The notes under the pieces are model-generated. The model worked only from the letters and a program-made list of their open reading frames with translations. It was not told the origin of the DNA and did not search any database. Position numbers and translations under genes: made by a program. Shown in pieces: positions 35,460 through 47,019 of a stretch of 64,000 nt of DNA. The stretch is taken from assembly GCA_037179385.1 (NCBI GenBank), contig CM074195.1, positions 30,646,222-30,710,221 of the forward strand. The letters run 5' to 3'. This stretch comes from Holothuria scabra (lineage: Eukaryota > Echinodermata > Holothuroidea > Aspidochirotida > Holothuriidae). Within the stretch, counting starts at the first letter, position 1. Every line of letters starts with the position of its first letter.

Positions 35460-37245
35460 AAAGGAGAAACGCAGTCACCCCAACCTGACTTAGTATAGTA
35501 GACTGTTATGTTCCATGATTGGCTCTTGGGAGTAATGTCCCAATATATCGTTTCTCCTAAATTGTGAAATTTACCAGGCGTAACTGCTTGGTTTACCTTG
35601 AATATGCAATATTCATGTCCTAAAAATTTTATGAAAATTACTTTCAAGAGAAATGCGGCGGAAATTATGAAAATAGCTGTTTCTTCAAAATTTGTATGGG
35701 CCGACTGCTTTGGGCCGACTGAAATATTTGAGTGAAACAATATGTACGAATGATCATGTGAAGAGGAAAACATAACTTTGGGGCTAACATACTTTCGAAA
35801 ATTTTCCCCATTAAGGAGGTTGTAATTGTTTCATGCTTATTCCCAGTACAGTAGGCTGTGAGCAAATGATCCATACGAAAGTGTTCTTGGACTAAAAGGT
35901 TGGGTATTACAATATTATATTTATATATTTGTATACTTTACTTATATATTTAAGACCCTTTATTGACCCAGAATGTGAGGTTTCGTAATTGAAATTGGTC
36001 CTGAATTGTCTACAACTTGAATTGGACTGCAGGGATTCTAAGCTTCCAAGAACATGAAGTCAACATAGATGATTGAAGTAACTCAAGGCTTTCCATATTA
36101 CTGTTGCACATTTTCGTGACATGAACGATCACATACTGTCAATCAATTAAAGCATGAGATGGATAACAGTATGGGACAACGACTGACTTCCTGGACAGAG
36201 CATACTGCACTAACATCTTATCGTAGGTTGTCGCTACCGTAATTTTAAGTACAGGCTGAGCAAGATTGTTGCCTGCTATGGTGGGTATGGAAGTCTGGAC
36301 TTGCTCAAGAAGACAAAGGGATAAACTTTGCAAGAATCTTCTGTCTATATATATATATGAAGTCCGTGGCCATGACTTATAAATGGACACTTTTTAATTA
36401 ATTACTGTTTGAAAATAGGAGGCTATCTAACGGTGATATATGATATGCTACTTTGTCCAATGGTCGTCGAATCCATGAACTAAAGGAAACGAAAAATAAA
36501 TAGGCCTTGAATCAGAGAGTTGTGGACTTGAACCCAAATGAGAAACCTATTTGTCCCCATATGGGTAAACCCTTTAAGTTTTGCATCCGACATTCATAAG
36601 ATAGCCCACGTGCATGAAGGATGTTATGTTCTTCACCCAGCATATTTTACCCACATATTTGCCGTCACGTGCTCAAGAACTATCCCATACGGGTCATATT
36701 GGCCCCTCATTAATCCAGGATGCAAAATTATATGGGTCCCATACAAAGGTCTACAGGTCTCCTAAAGATTCTACATGGGAATGGTTGATAAAATGTTATA
36801 ACAGTGACGCGACCATAAACACAACTGAGTGACTGATGTGCATCTCTTGCAGTAAGGCAGAGATTTGCAAACTGAGATTTGCTTCTAGGGGCCAAATATT
36901 AACCAACTGGACGGCAACTTCAAAGTTTCTAGGGACTGATAAAATTGTAGCCGTCCCCTTCCGTCACCATTTTGGCTACGGGTCTCATTTGGTCACAGCA
37001 AAAAAATATGCAAATGTCTGTGAACGCCGTCTCAGAAATGTGTACCTAAAGGTCACTTCACTGAAGCCAATGCTTCACTGCTGTAAAAGAGGACCAATCA
37101 TTCATAAGTAAGACTGTCACATGATAGCCCAAACTTGAACTAGGGATTCTGAGGAAAAGTGAAAGATATCAATGCTCGAGAATTAGTTTGAAGCCAATAA
37201 AGAAACGTATAAAGTATTGTTGACTTGGGAATTGATGTAGATAAT
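35460..37245. other. No gene recognised
   Basis: Frames up to 136 codons (35363-35773, minus) overlap the MITE and lack domain character. Nothing else supported. Confidence 0.4.
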
Positions 37246-37248
37246 TTC

Positions 37249-37491
37249 TTATAGACGAGTTCGAGAAGCCTAGTGGTGGTATGATTCAGTAAGGATAACT
37301 ATAGGGTCCATCAGCTTTAATCTTTCAACCAGCTTTTGGCTTTAGATGGTTGTACCCCAAATTACCGTCCGTTTCAATCAATTTCACCAAATGCGAAGGT
37401 TTGGAATTGCATGTAGACAAAAATATTACGACTAATTAAGCCTGATGGGTCTCACTAAGGCCGACTTAACTAGCTATTCGGATTCGTCTAT
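37249..37491 (-). mobile_element. MITE, TATAGACGAATCCG family (copy 5)
   Basis: The left end 'ttatagacgagttcgag' is diverged; the right end 'tattcggattcgtcta' is well kept. The body shares 'gtggtatgatt', 'agggtccatcagctttaatc' and 'gatggttgta' with copy 4, so it has the same inverted orientation. Confidence 0.7.
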
Positions 37492-38248
37492 TACGTACGA
37501 TTCAATGGACACTATGCCTCAACCCATAATTCTCTGTCTAGCCTAAATGCCATGGGAAAGGTGACGGGCTGCAACTGCAAGAGCTTATGAACTCATATAA
37601 ACCTTAGAGTGGTTTTAAAATAACAAGAGAGGTTTTCCTTTAATTTCACCTGGTTATGTACATGGAAACAGTAGGGAATGTTTGTGGTTTCTTTAAACAT
37701 ATTTGTTGAACTCATGTTGTTTAAAAGACCACATCAACGACCAAGTACTTCCTTTGGCCTTGGAAATAGATTGGTTTCAATGTTCTCCAAAAGATTACCA
37801 TCTGTACAAATTGTTATAAATTCAAAATGTTTCTTTAGGTCGAGCCTTCTTGGCATCTCTTATCTATATTCATGGGCATGGAAAAAACCTAGGAATCTAA
37901 AATTATGCACTCCTGTGGCCCAGACAATATTAAAACACTAGTAATTGTAATTTGCAAGCATTCGATGCTTTACATCAATTAAAATGTTAATTAGGGCCAT
38001 AGGCTCTTCAAAAGTTCATCAACTTCTAAGATAAAAAACAAACAGCAAGGAAAAAGAAAAAAAAACATTATGCATCGATATGGCATACCACTGGGAAAAC
38101 AGGAAAATGTCGAATACCGAGTTACTTTAATCTTTGACGAAATAACTGATATTTGTGTGAGAGGAAACTTAATTCCATTCCGACGCCGAAAAAAAATCTC
38201 CGTTGGAGTTTTGTATAAGTTTGGGAGCACTGATATTGGAACGATAGA

Positions 38249-38345
38249 ATGAGTAGCCTGTATAGCGACTCTGTGACATCCGCCCCTCAGTTGGTTTTTC
38301 GTAGCGAAAAGAGAAGACTTCGTTCGCTCCGCGGGCTATTGAATA
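38249..38345 (+). repeat. Dispersed repeat, 'GTAGCCTG..CTCTGTG' family (copy 1)
   Basis: It shares 'gtagcctg', 'gactctgtg', 'ccgcccctca' and a following 'cgaaaaga..ttcgt' with 45568-45640 and, inverted, 51985-52085. Confidence 0.45.
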
Positions 38346-38725
38346 GGTAAGCTAAGCTCAGATAAGGCTGTTGCTGATGTTTATTCAGCTATTTTTACGA
38401 TGGAATTAGCGGGATTATTGCAAGTAAGGAGCCGGTCAACGTTTATTTTAAGTTGGTGGGGGGTAGAGAGTGTGTATCCCGAGGCTATTAAAAAGTTCCC
38501 GAAGTACAGTAACATAGGCTTTTTATATTATATAGTACCTTTTCTTCAACCCCTTTATGTAAACTTGGACTTGGGCTTGACGTGGGTCAATTTTGGAATA
38601 AAATAGAAATTTGGAGGAAACTGATTTGGTTTATAGAACTACATGCGCAGAGTTGCTTGACGGATTTGGGAGGGGGGGGGGGGTAGTTAGAAGCTGTGTT
38701 TCTTTCTGGAGAAGGACATTATCTA

Positions 38726-38885
38726 TTAACCCTTTACCGTTGTTTGGGTCCTTTTGGACCAAGGCGGAGAGCGCGGCTGTCACTCATCTTTACTGTTTCC
38801 CGAGGAGATCGAAACTGCGAGCAGCTACCCGAAAATTCTGTCACAACAAGGAGAGAGACAATAGTAGCCTGCTCTGGGAACGTGT
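38726..38885 (+). mobile_element. piggyBac-like MITE, truncated relative
   Basis: TTAA followed by CCCTTTACCGTTGTTTGGG, 'ccttttggacc', 'cggagagc', 'ggctgtcac', 'actgtt', 'gagcagctacccgaaaattc' and 'gagagagacaatagt'. This matches the reverse complement of 35330-35458. The other terminal repeat is missing. Confidence 0.6.
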
Positions 38886-39054
38886 ATTACACCTGTACCT
38901 CTGTACCCGTTACTATTCAAGGAATGCCCAGGGGACACTACAGCGATATCGGATTATTATCCGATTTTTGTTACGGACGGAAAGAATAAAACAAATGCCA
39001 TATTGTGTTCAATGATCGGTATGACAGGACCATGGAAATGAAATGTAAAGTAAT

Positions 39055-39305
39055 TATTTCGTGACGTCAAATTGTTTATTGACACAAGTCGCATTACGCA
39101 TATCCGATCCGATAAAAGTTGTCTATGGATGTGACGTCACAGAATAATTAGTATAACTTAGATTTTTGTAGTCTCGCGATACAAATCATATGTTAACACT
39201 AGTTGGCATATTCTTGTTTCTTTTTGACCAAATGTGGAGGAGATTTGAAGTTAAACTTACAAAAATCGGAACGGAATTCGATCCGATATCTCTGTAGTGT
39301 GACCC
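39055..39305 (+). repeat. MITE fragment, CTACAACGAATTT family
   Basis: It contains 'gatgtgacgtcacagaataa', 'ttagtataac', 'cggaacggaattcgatccg' and a 'tctgtagtgtgac' end, in the same order as the right two thirds of 34160-34529. Confidence 0.55.
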
Positions 39306-40041
39306 CCGGGCTTTAGTCTGTTTTCAATGAAACTCAGAGCTGCACGGTAAAAGGGATTTACTGTATGCATTTTGTTCTACTTATTGCTTGTACAATAAAG
39401 TTCTAGTGACTCAGTACCATACTAGCATTTGAAAAAAAAAAATAAATAAAAAAAGGCCATTACCGTATAAGCTTCTTTGACTGATAGAGCAACTCAATAT
39501 TCATTTTCAAAAGCAACTAAAAAGTTGAGAGTCAATTTCAATTTGGGCCCATTAATATTCATGAATATGGAGAAATTTGCTGGTTTGTGCCATTGGTAAG
39601 AGATGTTATAGTACGCATTGCATATAAGTACGTATTCAATAAATTTTAACTTCCAAACAAAACCTTCGGGAAATCCCTAATGTTACAACTGTCCTTGAAG
39701 TGACGGGTTTAAAAACGGCGGATATTATTAACCACATATGGCTTGTAGGCCTATCGTCATATTTAGATCATCTCTATGCCTGAATACCTGCAAATCAAAA
39801 TAACCCTGTAAACAGGTACACTTTTGATGGGAACGTATCGCTACAGTCAACTTGTAGACTTACCAGACAGCTGTAGTCATTAAATGGTTTATATTCCACC
39901 TCGAGCTTTCTTTAAGTGGTCAGTGTTCAAGACCGTAGCAATACGGTCTTGGTAAAGGAAGAAAGGGGGAAGAAATAAATGACTGAAGGACCAAGAAAAC
40001 CTTTACTCCACTACTGGAATTCATCTAGAGTTAGTTAGTTA

Positions 40042-40606
40042 CAGTGGCGGCACCAGGATTTGAAAAGTGGGGGAGGGGCAAATGGAGGGCAAAAGAAAAT
40101 GTTGGGGCGCAAAAAATTTTCGCGAGACTTACCGGGTGGGGTCCAGGGGCCCGCCTTAGGGCCCCTGGTGGGGTCCAGGGGCAAAGCCCCGGTGGGGGTC
40201 CAGGGGGAAGCCCCCGGAAGCTCTGAGGTTTTAGCAAATCTCTTGATAAAAAATTAAGTCTCATGATAGGTGTATTTTGGTCCATAATGCATCATCCAAA
40301 GCAAAGATTCCAAATGATTTTAATGCAAGCTAGGCTTATTTGGCTATTACTCTCCTTAGCTGACAACATGAAAAGTTGGAAAGTGACAATATGTTTAAAA
40401 GCTACTTATTAGCAATCTCTTGACACTTTTTACACTTTTCTTAAAACAGAAAGGTGAATGCAATATGTACAGTATATTAACAGGGAATAGATATATACAT
40501 ATGTTTCTGTAACACTATACTTCAGGAGCGGGGGGGGGGGACTGAGGGGGGTGGCAAAGGCTCTGACTGGGGGCAATTGTTCCCCATCCCCCTGGTGCCG
40601 CCCCTG
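40042..40606 (+). mobile_element. Non-autonomous hAT element with 8-bp target duplication
   Basis: 565 bp starting CAGTGGCGGCACCAGG and ending CCTGGTGCCGCCCCTG, terminal inverted repeats with one mismatch. It is flanked by GTTAGTTA at 40034-40041 and 40607-40614. CAG..CTG ends and an exact 8-bp duplication identify the hAT superfamily. The inside holds short GC-rich tandem pieces ('ggggtccagggg', 40138-40215) that form strong hairpins, and a poly-G tract near 40531. No transposase frame. Confidence 0.9.
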
Positions 40607-40615
40607 GTTAGTTAG

Positions 40616-40862
40616 GTGAAGTTTTACAACCCAGTTTCCAACCTATTTGTTCAAGTCGAGCCAGCCACGGCTTTTTTTTCAGTTGTGACTCACAGGCTTG
40701 TTTTCCCTACTCCATTGCTTATTCGGAGCATCAACGGCAGTAGGTTCCATTATAAAAGTCTGTGGTATGACTCGACCGGTGAATCGAACCCGAGCCCTCC
40801 GCCTGAGAGGCGTATGCTCTACCGCTAGACCAAACACACGGTCGGTACACATCTAGAGAGAA
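40616..40862 (-). repeat. tRNA-derived SINE (copy 2, near full length)
   Basis: On the minus strand a tRNA-like head contains TTTGGTCTAGCGGTAGAGC (A box) and GGGTTCGATTC (B box). A body follows that matches copy 1 near 300-335 and the body-only copy 3 near 59.87 kb. It starts two bases right of the hAT duplication at 40607-40614, so the hAT element sits next to its 3' end. Candidate anticodon loop reads CTC, but the arms are imperfect. Confidence 0.7.
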
Positions 40863-40869
40863 GAGGATA

Positions 40870-42405
40870 TGCCGGAAAACCGGGACCGGGTGTACGGTCT
40901 ATAGATCATGGAGGTGTTAATAGATGATGAAGCATCCGAATGACTGTAAGATGGAATCTACTGTTTCGGATAAGGCAATGAACCAGAGATGACAATCTAG
41001 TGACTGAAACTGAAACTGAGATTAAGGTTCGTGGCCCTAAGATTAAACCAGAAGGGTCACTAAGTTGGTACGTAAATCCTGCAAGCGAAGACTGTTCCAA
41101 ATTCGAACTTGCCCTATCGCCGTTTGAAGTGTATCATGATCTGACGCGATTGAAACAATGGTTGTTTATTAGTTTTTTCCTCCTCACCAAAATGTATGTT
41201 GCAGAAGCTATGTACTAGCATAGCAGAATGTACACTTACGGCATTGAGCACGTACACTTGTGTAACGACAATAGACTTTTCATGAATTCAGCGTATATAA
41301 AGTACGATATAAATCTATGTGAATGCAGACTATTCTACCCCCTATCATTGTGCAGCGCGCGACATCATGGTAACTAGCTGGGGGAGTAAAATACCCGACA
41401 ACATCTGCGATTTAGCTCTAATTGGGGCAGAAAATTTGATAAGCCATGGTGGCAACTCTTCAACGTGGATCATCCTCTCATGTGATTGACGTAACCCTAC
41501 CTCGAGTAAAAGGATAAAACAGATCATACCACCATAGCTCTCCCATCAAATCCGTCACTTCATATCGTTCATAATAATGAGTATCGAGAAATCTAGCCCT
41601 AACTTTTTCACGTCTCTAGCCCTTAACCATCTGAAATGATATGAGGCATGATACAATTTTCTCGAGAAACGAATCTGACATCTTACAAAACGAAACGTCG
41701 GGATTTTACGCTACGTGCGGCAATAAATTCATGGGAATACAATAAAATTCTTTTCTCAGTGGGAGAAATATTGATCTGCAGCATTCATAAATACTCATAA
41801 GCCAATTAGAGACAATAACAGTAGATCCACCGATAAACAAACAATAGTTATTTGTGCACTCAGATAAAAGGTGACATTTATGTTCGAAATTGTCATACAT
41901 ACCTTTTCAAATTTTGGTGAGTGAACTGTCTTATTGCTCATTGCAACATAGTCTGTTACAGTAAATCAATAGATTGTGACGTGTAATATATTTTTGACTC
42001 TCTAACGCACCGAAGTTAATTCGTGGAATTGGTGTCCATTGCGTGGTGCTTACTGCTTAGCTTTCCAAATCTTGATAAAAGTGGGGTGAATTTTTAGTTA
42101 CGTCAACAAATACCACCAGTGTACTTTAAATCGATTTTTCTAGGAATCAGAAGGAATGATTTTGTTATAATTAAAGAGAGAAGGGATCAAATATCGCGAT
42201 TTTGTTTCCAATAAAATTTTGGTCAGCTCTAATGAATGAAAAACCGCAAGGCCTCGATATCAAATTTTGTGACTAGGAAAAACCCTTGAGGGGCACCCAG
42301 AAGCAGCGCATATACTGTTACAAATTATTTCGATTAGTAGAAAACAATTTTTTTCTATTTTATCTTCCAGTGACGCCGCCACCTGAGGTAGTTGCTTTTC
42401 AAGTG
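40870..42405. other. No gene recognised
   Basis: Short frames only, no repeat partner seen. Confidence 0.4.
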
Positions 42406-42414
42406 GAACGGGTT

Positions 42415-42468
42415 CCCTTGCGCCTCCCGTTCCACCCGCGTTCCCGGGTGGAACGGGAGGCGCAAGGG
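42415..42468. repeat. Strong GC-rich hairpin, 23-bp perfect stem
   Basis: Bases 42415-42437 and 42446-42468 are exact reverse complements around the 8-base loop GCGTTCCC. The stem is GC-rich in an AT-rich neighbourhood. A partial third copy ('aagtggaacgggttccc') lies just left at 42401-42417. No T-run follows, so it is not a bacterial-type terminator. It looks like a foldback element or a remnant of a palindromic MITE. Confidence 0.9.
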
Positions 42469-42957
42469 GCGGGAGTGCTCCACCGGATATCATAATTTGT
42501 CCCCATATAATAAACTTACTTTAAAACGCGATCCAGCCACAGTTATTTGTAAAGGTTGGGTGAGGTGTAAGTAAATGGTTCAATTAAAACGGGTTGGGAA
42601 TTAATGTTTTGATGATCTGGGGGTATTTTTGGTTAAAAAGTCTGGTACGCTCCGAGCCAACTGGTTATGGTACTCCGCCTTCTCAATATAGACTACGTTT
42701 TATCCGTGGTCCTTTCTGGTCTTATCTGCTTATCGTAGAGATATGGCAATCTGCACCCTCAATAATTGTGGCACCCTTGCTTTGATTATTTGTATTCGTT
42801 ATGTAAATCACCAAATTGATACAATAACTGGGTACAGTGAAACTGTCCGTGTATGGTATTCCGTCATGAAAAAAATGTTCATGAAAAAACTCACTCACGA
42901 AGCCTTACCATGTACTGTAACACCTTGCCAGAGACGACCAATTTGCAATTTAAGTAA

Positions 42958-43465
42958 TTTATAATGTCAACCAGGCAATGGTAAAGTGCTCAACCCTGTG
43001 AAAGGAGCTATAATATTGAAAAGTTGCAATAGGATTTTACAACATAGCTTAACAGAATTGTTTCCCCCTGCTCAGAAGCTAGAAGTAGAGTGATGTCAAT
43101 AACGTTTAATACGTAAATGTAAGCTCCTTTTGGTCGAGTCCGTTTTAAAGCACTGTTCGGGCCGTGTTCGTTTTGAACAGGCACGAACGGTAAACAGCGA
43201 TCCAAGATACATTACCTATTAGAATAATTACACAGTTGATGTTTGTTCCTGTGTCTACAAGATCTTATGAGTTCGTTTCTTTTTATTTAGAGTGGCTAAG
43301 GAAGGTTTGAGTATGATGAAGAACTTTTCTTCTAGACAGAGATTACAAGTTTTGAATGATGTGGAGTATGCTCGAAGAGCCTGTTTTGTTGGTATGTCAG
43401 AGCGTTACCGCCTAAGGAACTATGTGGTTGGCATAACGATCTGGGAACCTTCGGTCAGTTAAGGT
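42958..43465 (-). pseudogene. PLE fragment D: GIY-YIG C-terminus and terminal region, decayed
   Basis: Minus-strand translation around 43300-43370 gives AYSTSFKTCNLCLEEKFFI. After a 1-base shift near 43285 it continues RNELIRSCRHRNK, aligning with the C-terminal end of the B endonuclease (KTCNLCLKEKYFI.. RNELGSACRHRKK). Lower coordinates (42958-43090) match the PLE terminal sequence at 20641-20817. It lacks the RT and most of the endonuclease. It connects the ribozyme palindrome at 20.7-20.9 kb to a PLE family. Confidence 0.7.
43043..43080 (-). ncRNA. Decayed hammerhead motif in PLE D
   Basis: On the minus strand AGCTT-CTGAGCA, a collapsed stem II (only G-rich residue left), GAAA, ACA..TGT, then AAGCT. 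The stem I strands and GAAA box survive. One core base is changed (G to C in the first box) and stem II is deleted, so it should be inactive. Confidence 0.5.
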
Positions 43466-43559
43466 TAAAGATCGTTTATCGTATTCATCATCTTATTTGC
43501 TGATTTCAGTTTTTTCATGTACTGTTTTATTCAAAAGTGTGCGTAAAAGCTGCATGGGG

Positions 43560-43740
43560 CTTAAAGAATCCGGATCGGATTCCGATCTAATTTCCGTGAG
43601 TTTTATTTGAATCTCCTCATCTCTCTTCTGACAGAACCAAAAATTAGCCAACCTAGGCAAACATATGATTTCCACTCCAAGACTATGATAATTAAATCCA
43701 TACTAATTATTTCGTGACGTCACATTGACAGACAAACTTC
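43560..43740 (-). repeat. MITE fragment, CTACAACGAATTT family
   Basis: Inverted relative of 39055-39305: 'atcggattccgatctaattt', 'tcctcatctc', 'cataattatttcgtgacgtcac'-like order. No intact ends. Confidence 0.45.
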
Positions 43741-43744
43741 ATCG

Positions 43745-44855
43745 GACTACCCTCTTCTCTGTCAAAAGGGAGATTTATAATCCCTTCTTCCAGCCCATCT
43801 TTCTCCTCACCTGGCAGTCGGGTATTATGATTAATATCAAAAACACCCTCTCTTCGCACAGGCAAAATTGTCAGACATTTGACAATAAGTCTGTAATAAT
43901 TGGCTGTTAAAGCATCCTCTCTCTATATCCCATGCGAATCAACTGCCGATAGTATGTTATGAAGATAATTAATTAAACGTGAAATTTGCATTTCACAAGA
44001 ATTTTTGTCAGTGGATTATGCATTTTTATGGAATGTTCTCTAAGCCCAGTAGCGAAATTCCGTTAAGTATTCCCCTGTGATAAAATACCATAACAGCTAA
44101 ACCGTTGTTTTAATCCAACTCATTAATCATTTTTGGTTTATTTGTAAATGACCTGCTTTATACCCAAGAATGTTACTTTGGCATAATATTTCGAAATATT
44201 TTTGTTCATCATCATCAATACAATATGTTAAAGTTGAAAAAACAATTCTATTCAATGAGTTTATCTCTGGAATAAAATTTACACTTCAAAATGAAGGGAT
44301 GTGACATTGAGGAAATGTGAAGATTTATTGAAAGAATTTTTTTGAGCCATATTTATGTTTTTCTCATCTTTCACTTGAAAATTTTAGAACGCTCACCTTT
44401 ACTAATTTTGTAAATTCATACATTTTGATAAGCTTAGCGGTATAAATTTCCACTTTTCTAATAGTTTTTTTGGATATCACAAATTTCTTAGTTACACCAA
44501 GACAGCATTCTTGGCACTTAAATGTCACTGAATGTAATTTTTATCAATGCATTTCTTGATAGAGCGCTGAAATTGCCAAGAATTACGTATTGCACGAGCT
44601 CGCCCTGCGAACAGTGAATGTTGCAATGTTTTTGTTGCAGTTGAATTATCATAATACACAATTTTCTTCTCATTTTGTGAATATGCATTGGGATATTGGG
44701 ATGTAAAATGTGAAGACATGGGTGCTTGAAAGAACTTAGAGTGAAAGTTAAATGGATTGTATTTCTCCATTTACTTGTGCATAAGTTAGAATAGAAATCA
44801 TCGCAGATAATTGAACCGCCCAAGTTAACTTTATTAAGGGAGCTAGACCGTTGAA
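43745..44855. other. No gene recognised
   Basis: The longest frame is 117 codons on the minus strand (44518-44871). It overlaps a second open frame and shows no domain. Confidence 0.4.
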
Positions 44856-44860
44856 TCGGA

Positions 44861-44890
44861 TTTAACGACACACCATAACGAATGTGTTAC
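44861..44890 (+). repeat. Short dispersed 30-bp motif (copy 1)
   Basis: 'tttaacgacacacca' followed by 'taacgaatgtgttac'. The same motif occurs inverted at 49403-49433 and direct at 55831-55860, in otherwise unrelated surroundings. Confidence 0.6.
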
Positions 44891-45567
44891 ATGACGTCAA
44901 TCATATTAAAGGATAAAGTTCATAAGCGGTTTTTGTCCAAGTTTGATTTTAAATACGGTGCAAAAAGGTTCAAGTCTTCGATTTAATCGCCTCTTTACTT
45001 TTGTAAGAAAAGTTGGAAAGTTTTATTTCGCAAAGGTTGCAATACTTTTTCCAAACCCCGATTCTCACAACAGATAATAAACTTGCAATCCATCCTGTTT
45101 AGATGATTCACTCTGAAAAATACCACGGCGAGCGGAATTCCAACAGCTTATGTTAATGTGTACCAGTTACACGATCGTTGTTACTTATTTCAAGGACCAT
45201 GAAAATCATGGTCCCGTTTACCAATAAACTGATTAATTTTGCTAAATACATGATTTTTTTTGCTTTCAGTCATTTGTTAATTTTAGGTAAGGATTCCACA
45301 CAGTCGAAAGAACCTTCGAAAAAGTATATTGTGAATGTAAATTCCACGAAATAGACGTTAAGGCACCCTTCACTCGGTAATCACGGGGCGTTACGGATTT
45401 GAAAAGTACAGTATTTGGAAACGTTGAAAACCCCATTAAGGTACACTAGACTATATCAAATCATTTTCTTTGCAGTGCTATTGGTTCTTTAATTCTTCCA
45501 GATGGTGATAGTTAGCCTATTGATCCAGTATTAGAGAAAAGGGGCTCTGTGCAATAAAACATTAGAC

Positions 45568-45640
45568 TGAGTAACCTCTGTGGTTTCCGCCCCTCACGCC
45601 CGTAGTGTTTTTCACACAGCGATAAAAAGGACGAAGAGGT
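45568..45640 (+). repeat. Dispersed repeat, 'GTAGCCTG..CTCTGTG' family (copy 2)
   Basis: 'gagtaacctctgtgg', 'ccgcccctca' and 'cgataaaaaggacgaagagg' parallel the copy at 38249-38345. Confidence 0.4.
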
Positions 45641-45659
45641 TCATCACTACACTATACTC

Positions 45660-46605
45660 TGTCATTATGTCATTAACCTAGCAATCTTATTTTAAAACAT
45701 GTTCCTTTCTTCCACCAATATTTTAGATACCCCATTTCTAGTTTTTTCTAGTTTTTAAACTATGGATCAGTTATAACTTCGGGCACTTTCGTGGTATCAA
45801 ATACCCAATGGGAATATACGTGGGAGACAGTATCGATAATTTTTGATGTAGAATTTAACAACTAAACAAGAACTTACACTTCACAGACATTTAAAAGGCG
45901 TTCCCCTGTGGCAACGTTAGGTAACAACCCAAACTGCCCAATCATTTGTTTATGTCCTTAATATACTGGTCCTCATGCTGCAAGGCAAGATCGCCTCAGC
46001 ACGGGGAGACAACAGTATATATTAAGCTCAGTGCAACCCTCCAACCAACGTCATAAATCACGTGGTTGTAGACATCAATTCACATCTCGTTTTTAATGTG
46101 AGGAACATATCCGTTATACGCATGCTGTTTAAACTTTTCTTTGATTTCTGTCACGTTATTAACAGCTTTCAAGTTTCAACATTTTTCTTTTATCAAACGT
46201 GAAATTGAAGTGAACATGTTGGTGTCACAGCCTTCTTGCACTGATGTTGTTTGTTTTATTTTGTTTCACAATAATGAATGTTCAACAAGAAATGCGACTG
46301 CCATAATTCGAATGGGCTTTCCTTTACCTCAAATCAGGGAGCTGCTGAACCCCCCCCCCCCCCGATAAATTTTGTTCTCAGCTAATGGAAATGCTATTGC
46401 CTTCCAGAAAATCGAAATTTGTCAACTTTTTGTTCGATGATTCATATTTAATGTTATGTTAAACATGAACTAGGGTTTATTTAGTAACACCGACGGTGTC
46501 TGGTAATTCATGCAGGTTCTTTTATGTCATACTTGTTTCCATGCTTCTCTTTTGCATTATGATAATAATAATCCGTTAATCAATTTATACAAATCCTGTC
46601 AACTT
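45660..46605. other. No gene recognised
   Basis: AT-rich with a poly-C run at about 46350-46364. No supported feature. Confidence 0.4.
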
Positions 46606-46613
46606 CTAAAACG

Positions 46614-46767
46614 TCGGTTATTCTTGAACATGATGCACAACTTCTACCGTGGGTCTTACCATGAGGAAAACGGGGTGCGTTATCCAGCCCCTCGGTTATT
46701 CTTGAACATGATGCACAACTTCTACCGTGGGTCTTACCATGAGGAAAACGGGGTGCGTTATCCAGCC
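46614..46767 (+). repeat. Exact 78-bp tandem duplication
   Basis: 46614-46691 and 46692-46767 are identical over 76 bases or more, starting 'tcggttattcttgaacatg' and ending 'gcgttatccagcc'. 78 is a multiple of 3, so frames through it stay open on both strands; I see no other sign of coding. Confidence 0.95.
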
Positions 46768-46770
46768 ACT

Positions 46771-47015
46771 TTAAAGGGCCAATCATCTCACCCTAAAATT
46801 CCAATTTTTCTAGCAGTCTACATATATTCTCAAATTGGTACAGCTCTTTGACTAACAACTAGTTCGAAAAGTGCAGAGTAATAAAGCTCATATTACAAAT
46901 AGTATACTGCACTAAAGGTGTTTTGATTACATAATGAGGTCTTGTATACTCACTCGTAAGCAATAAGCAGAGATCGTGTCTGGATAAAGATGAACTTCAA
47001 GTTTTCAAATTTGCA
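46771..47015 (+). repeat. Dispersed repeat, 'AAAGGGCCAAT' family
   Basis: 'ttaaagggccaatcatctc', 'cagctctttgac', 'aactagttc' and 'gaggtcttgtatactcac' match 28429-28690 in order. It begins right after the 78-bp duplication. Confidence 0.5.
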
Positions 47016-47019
47016 GATG

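Noticed and set aside
35363..35773. 136-codon minus frame
   Set aside because: Partly overlaps the piggyBac-like MITE; no domain or splice support.
38611..39015. 134-codon plus frame
   Set aside because: Runs through a poly-G tract and the truncated piggyBac-like repeat.
42415..42468. Rho-independent terminator
   Set aside because: No T-run and not bacterial DNA; treated as a foldback hairpin.
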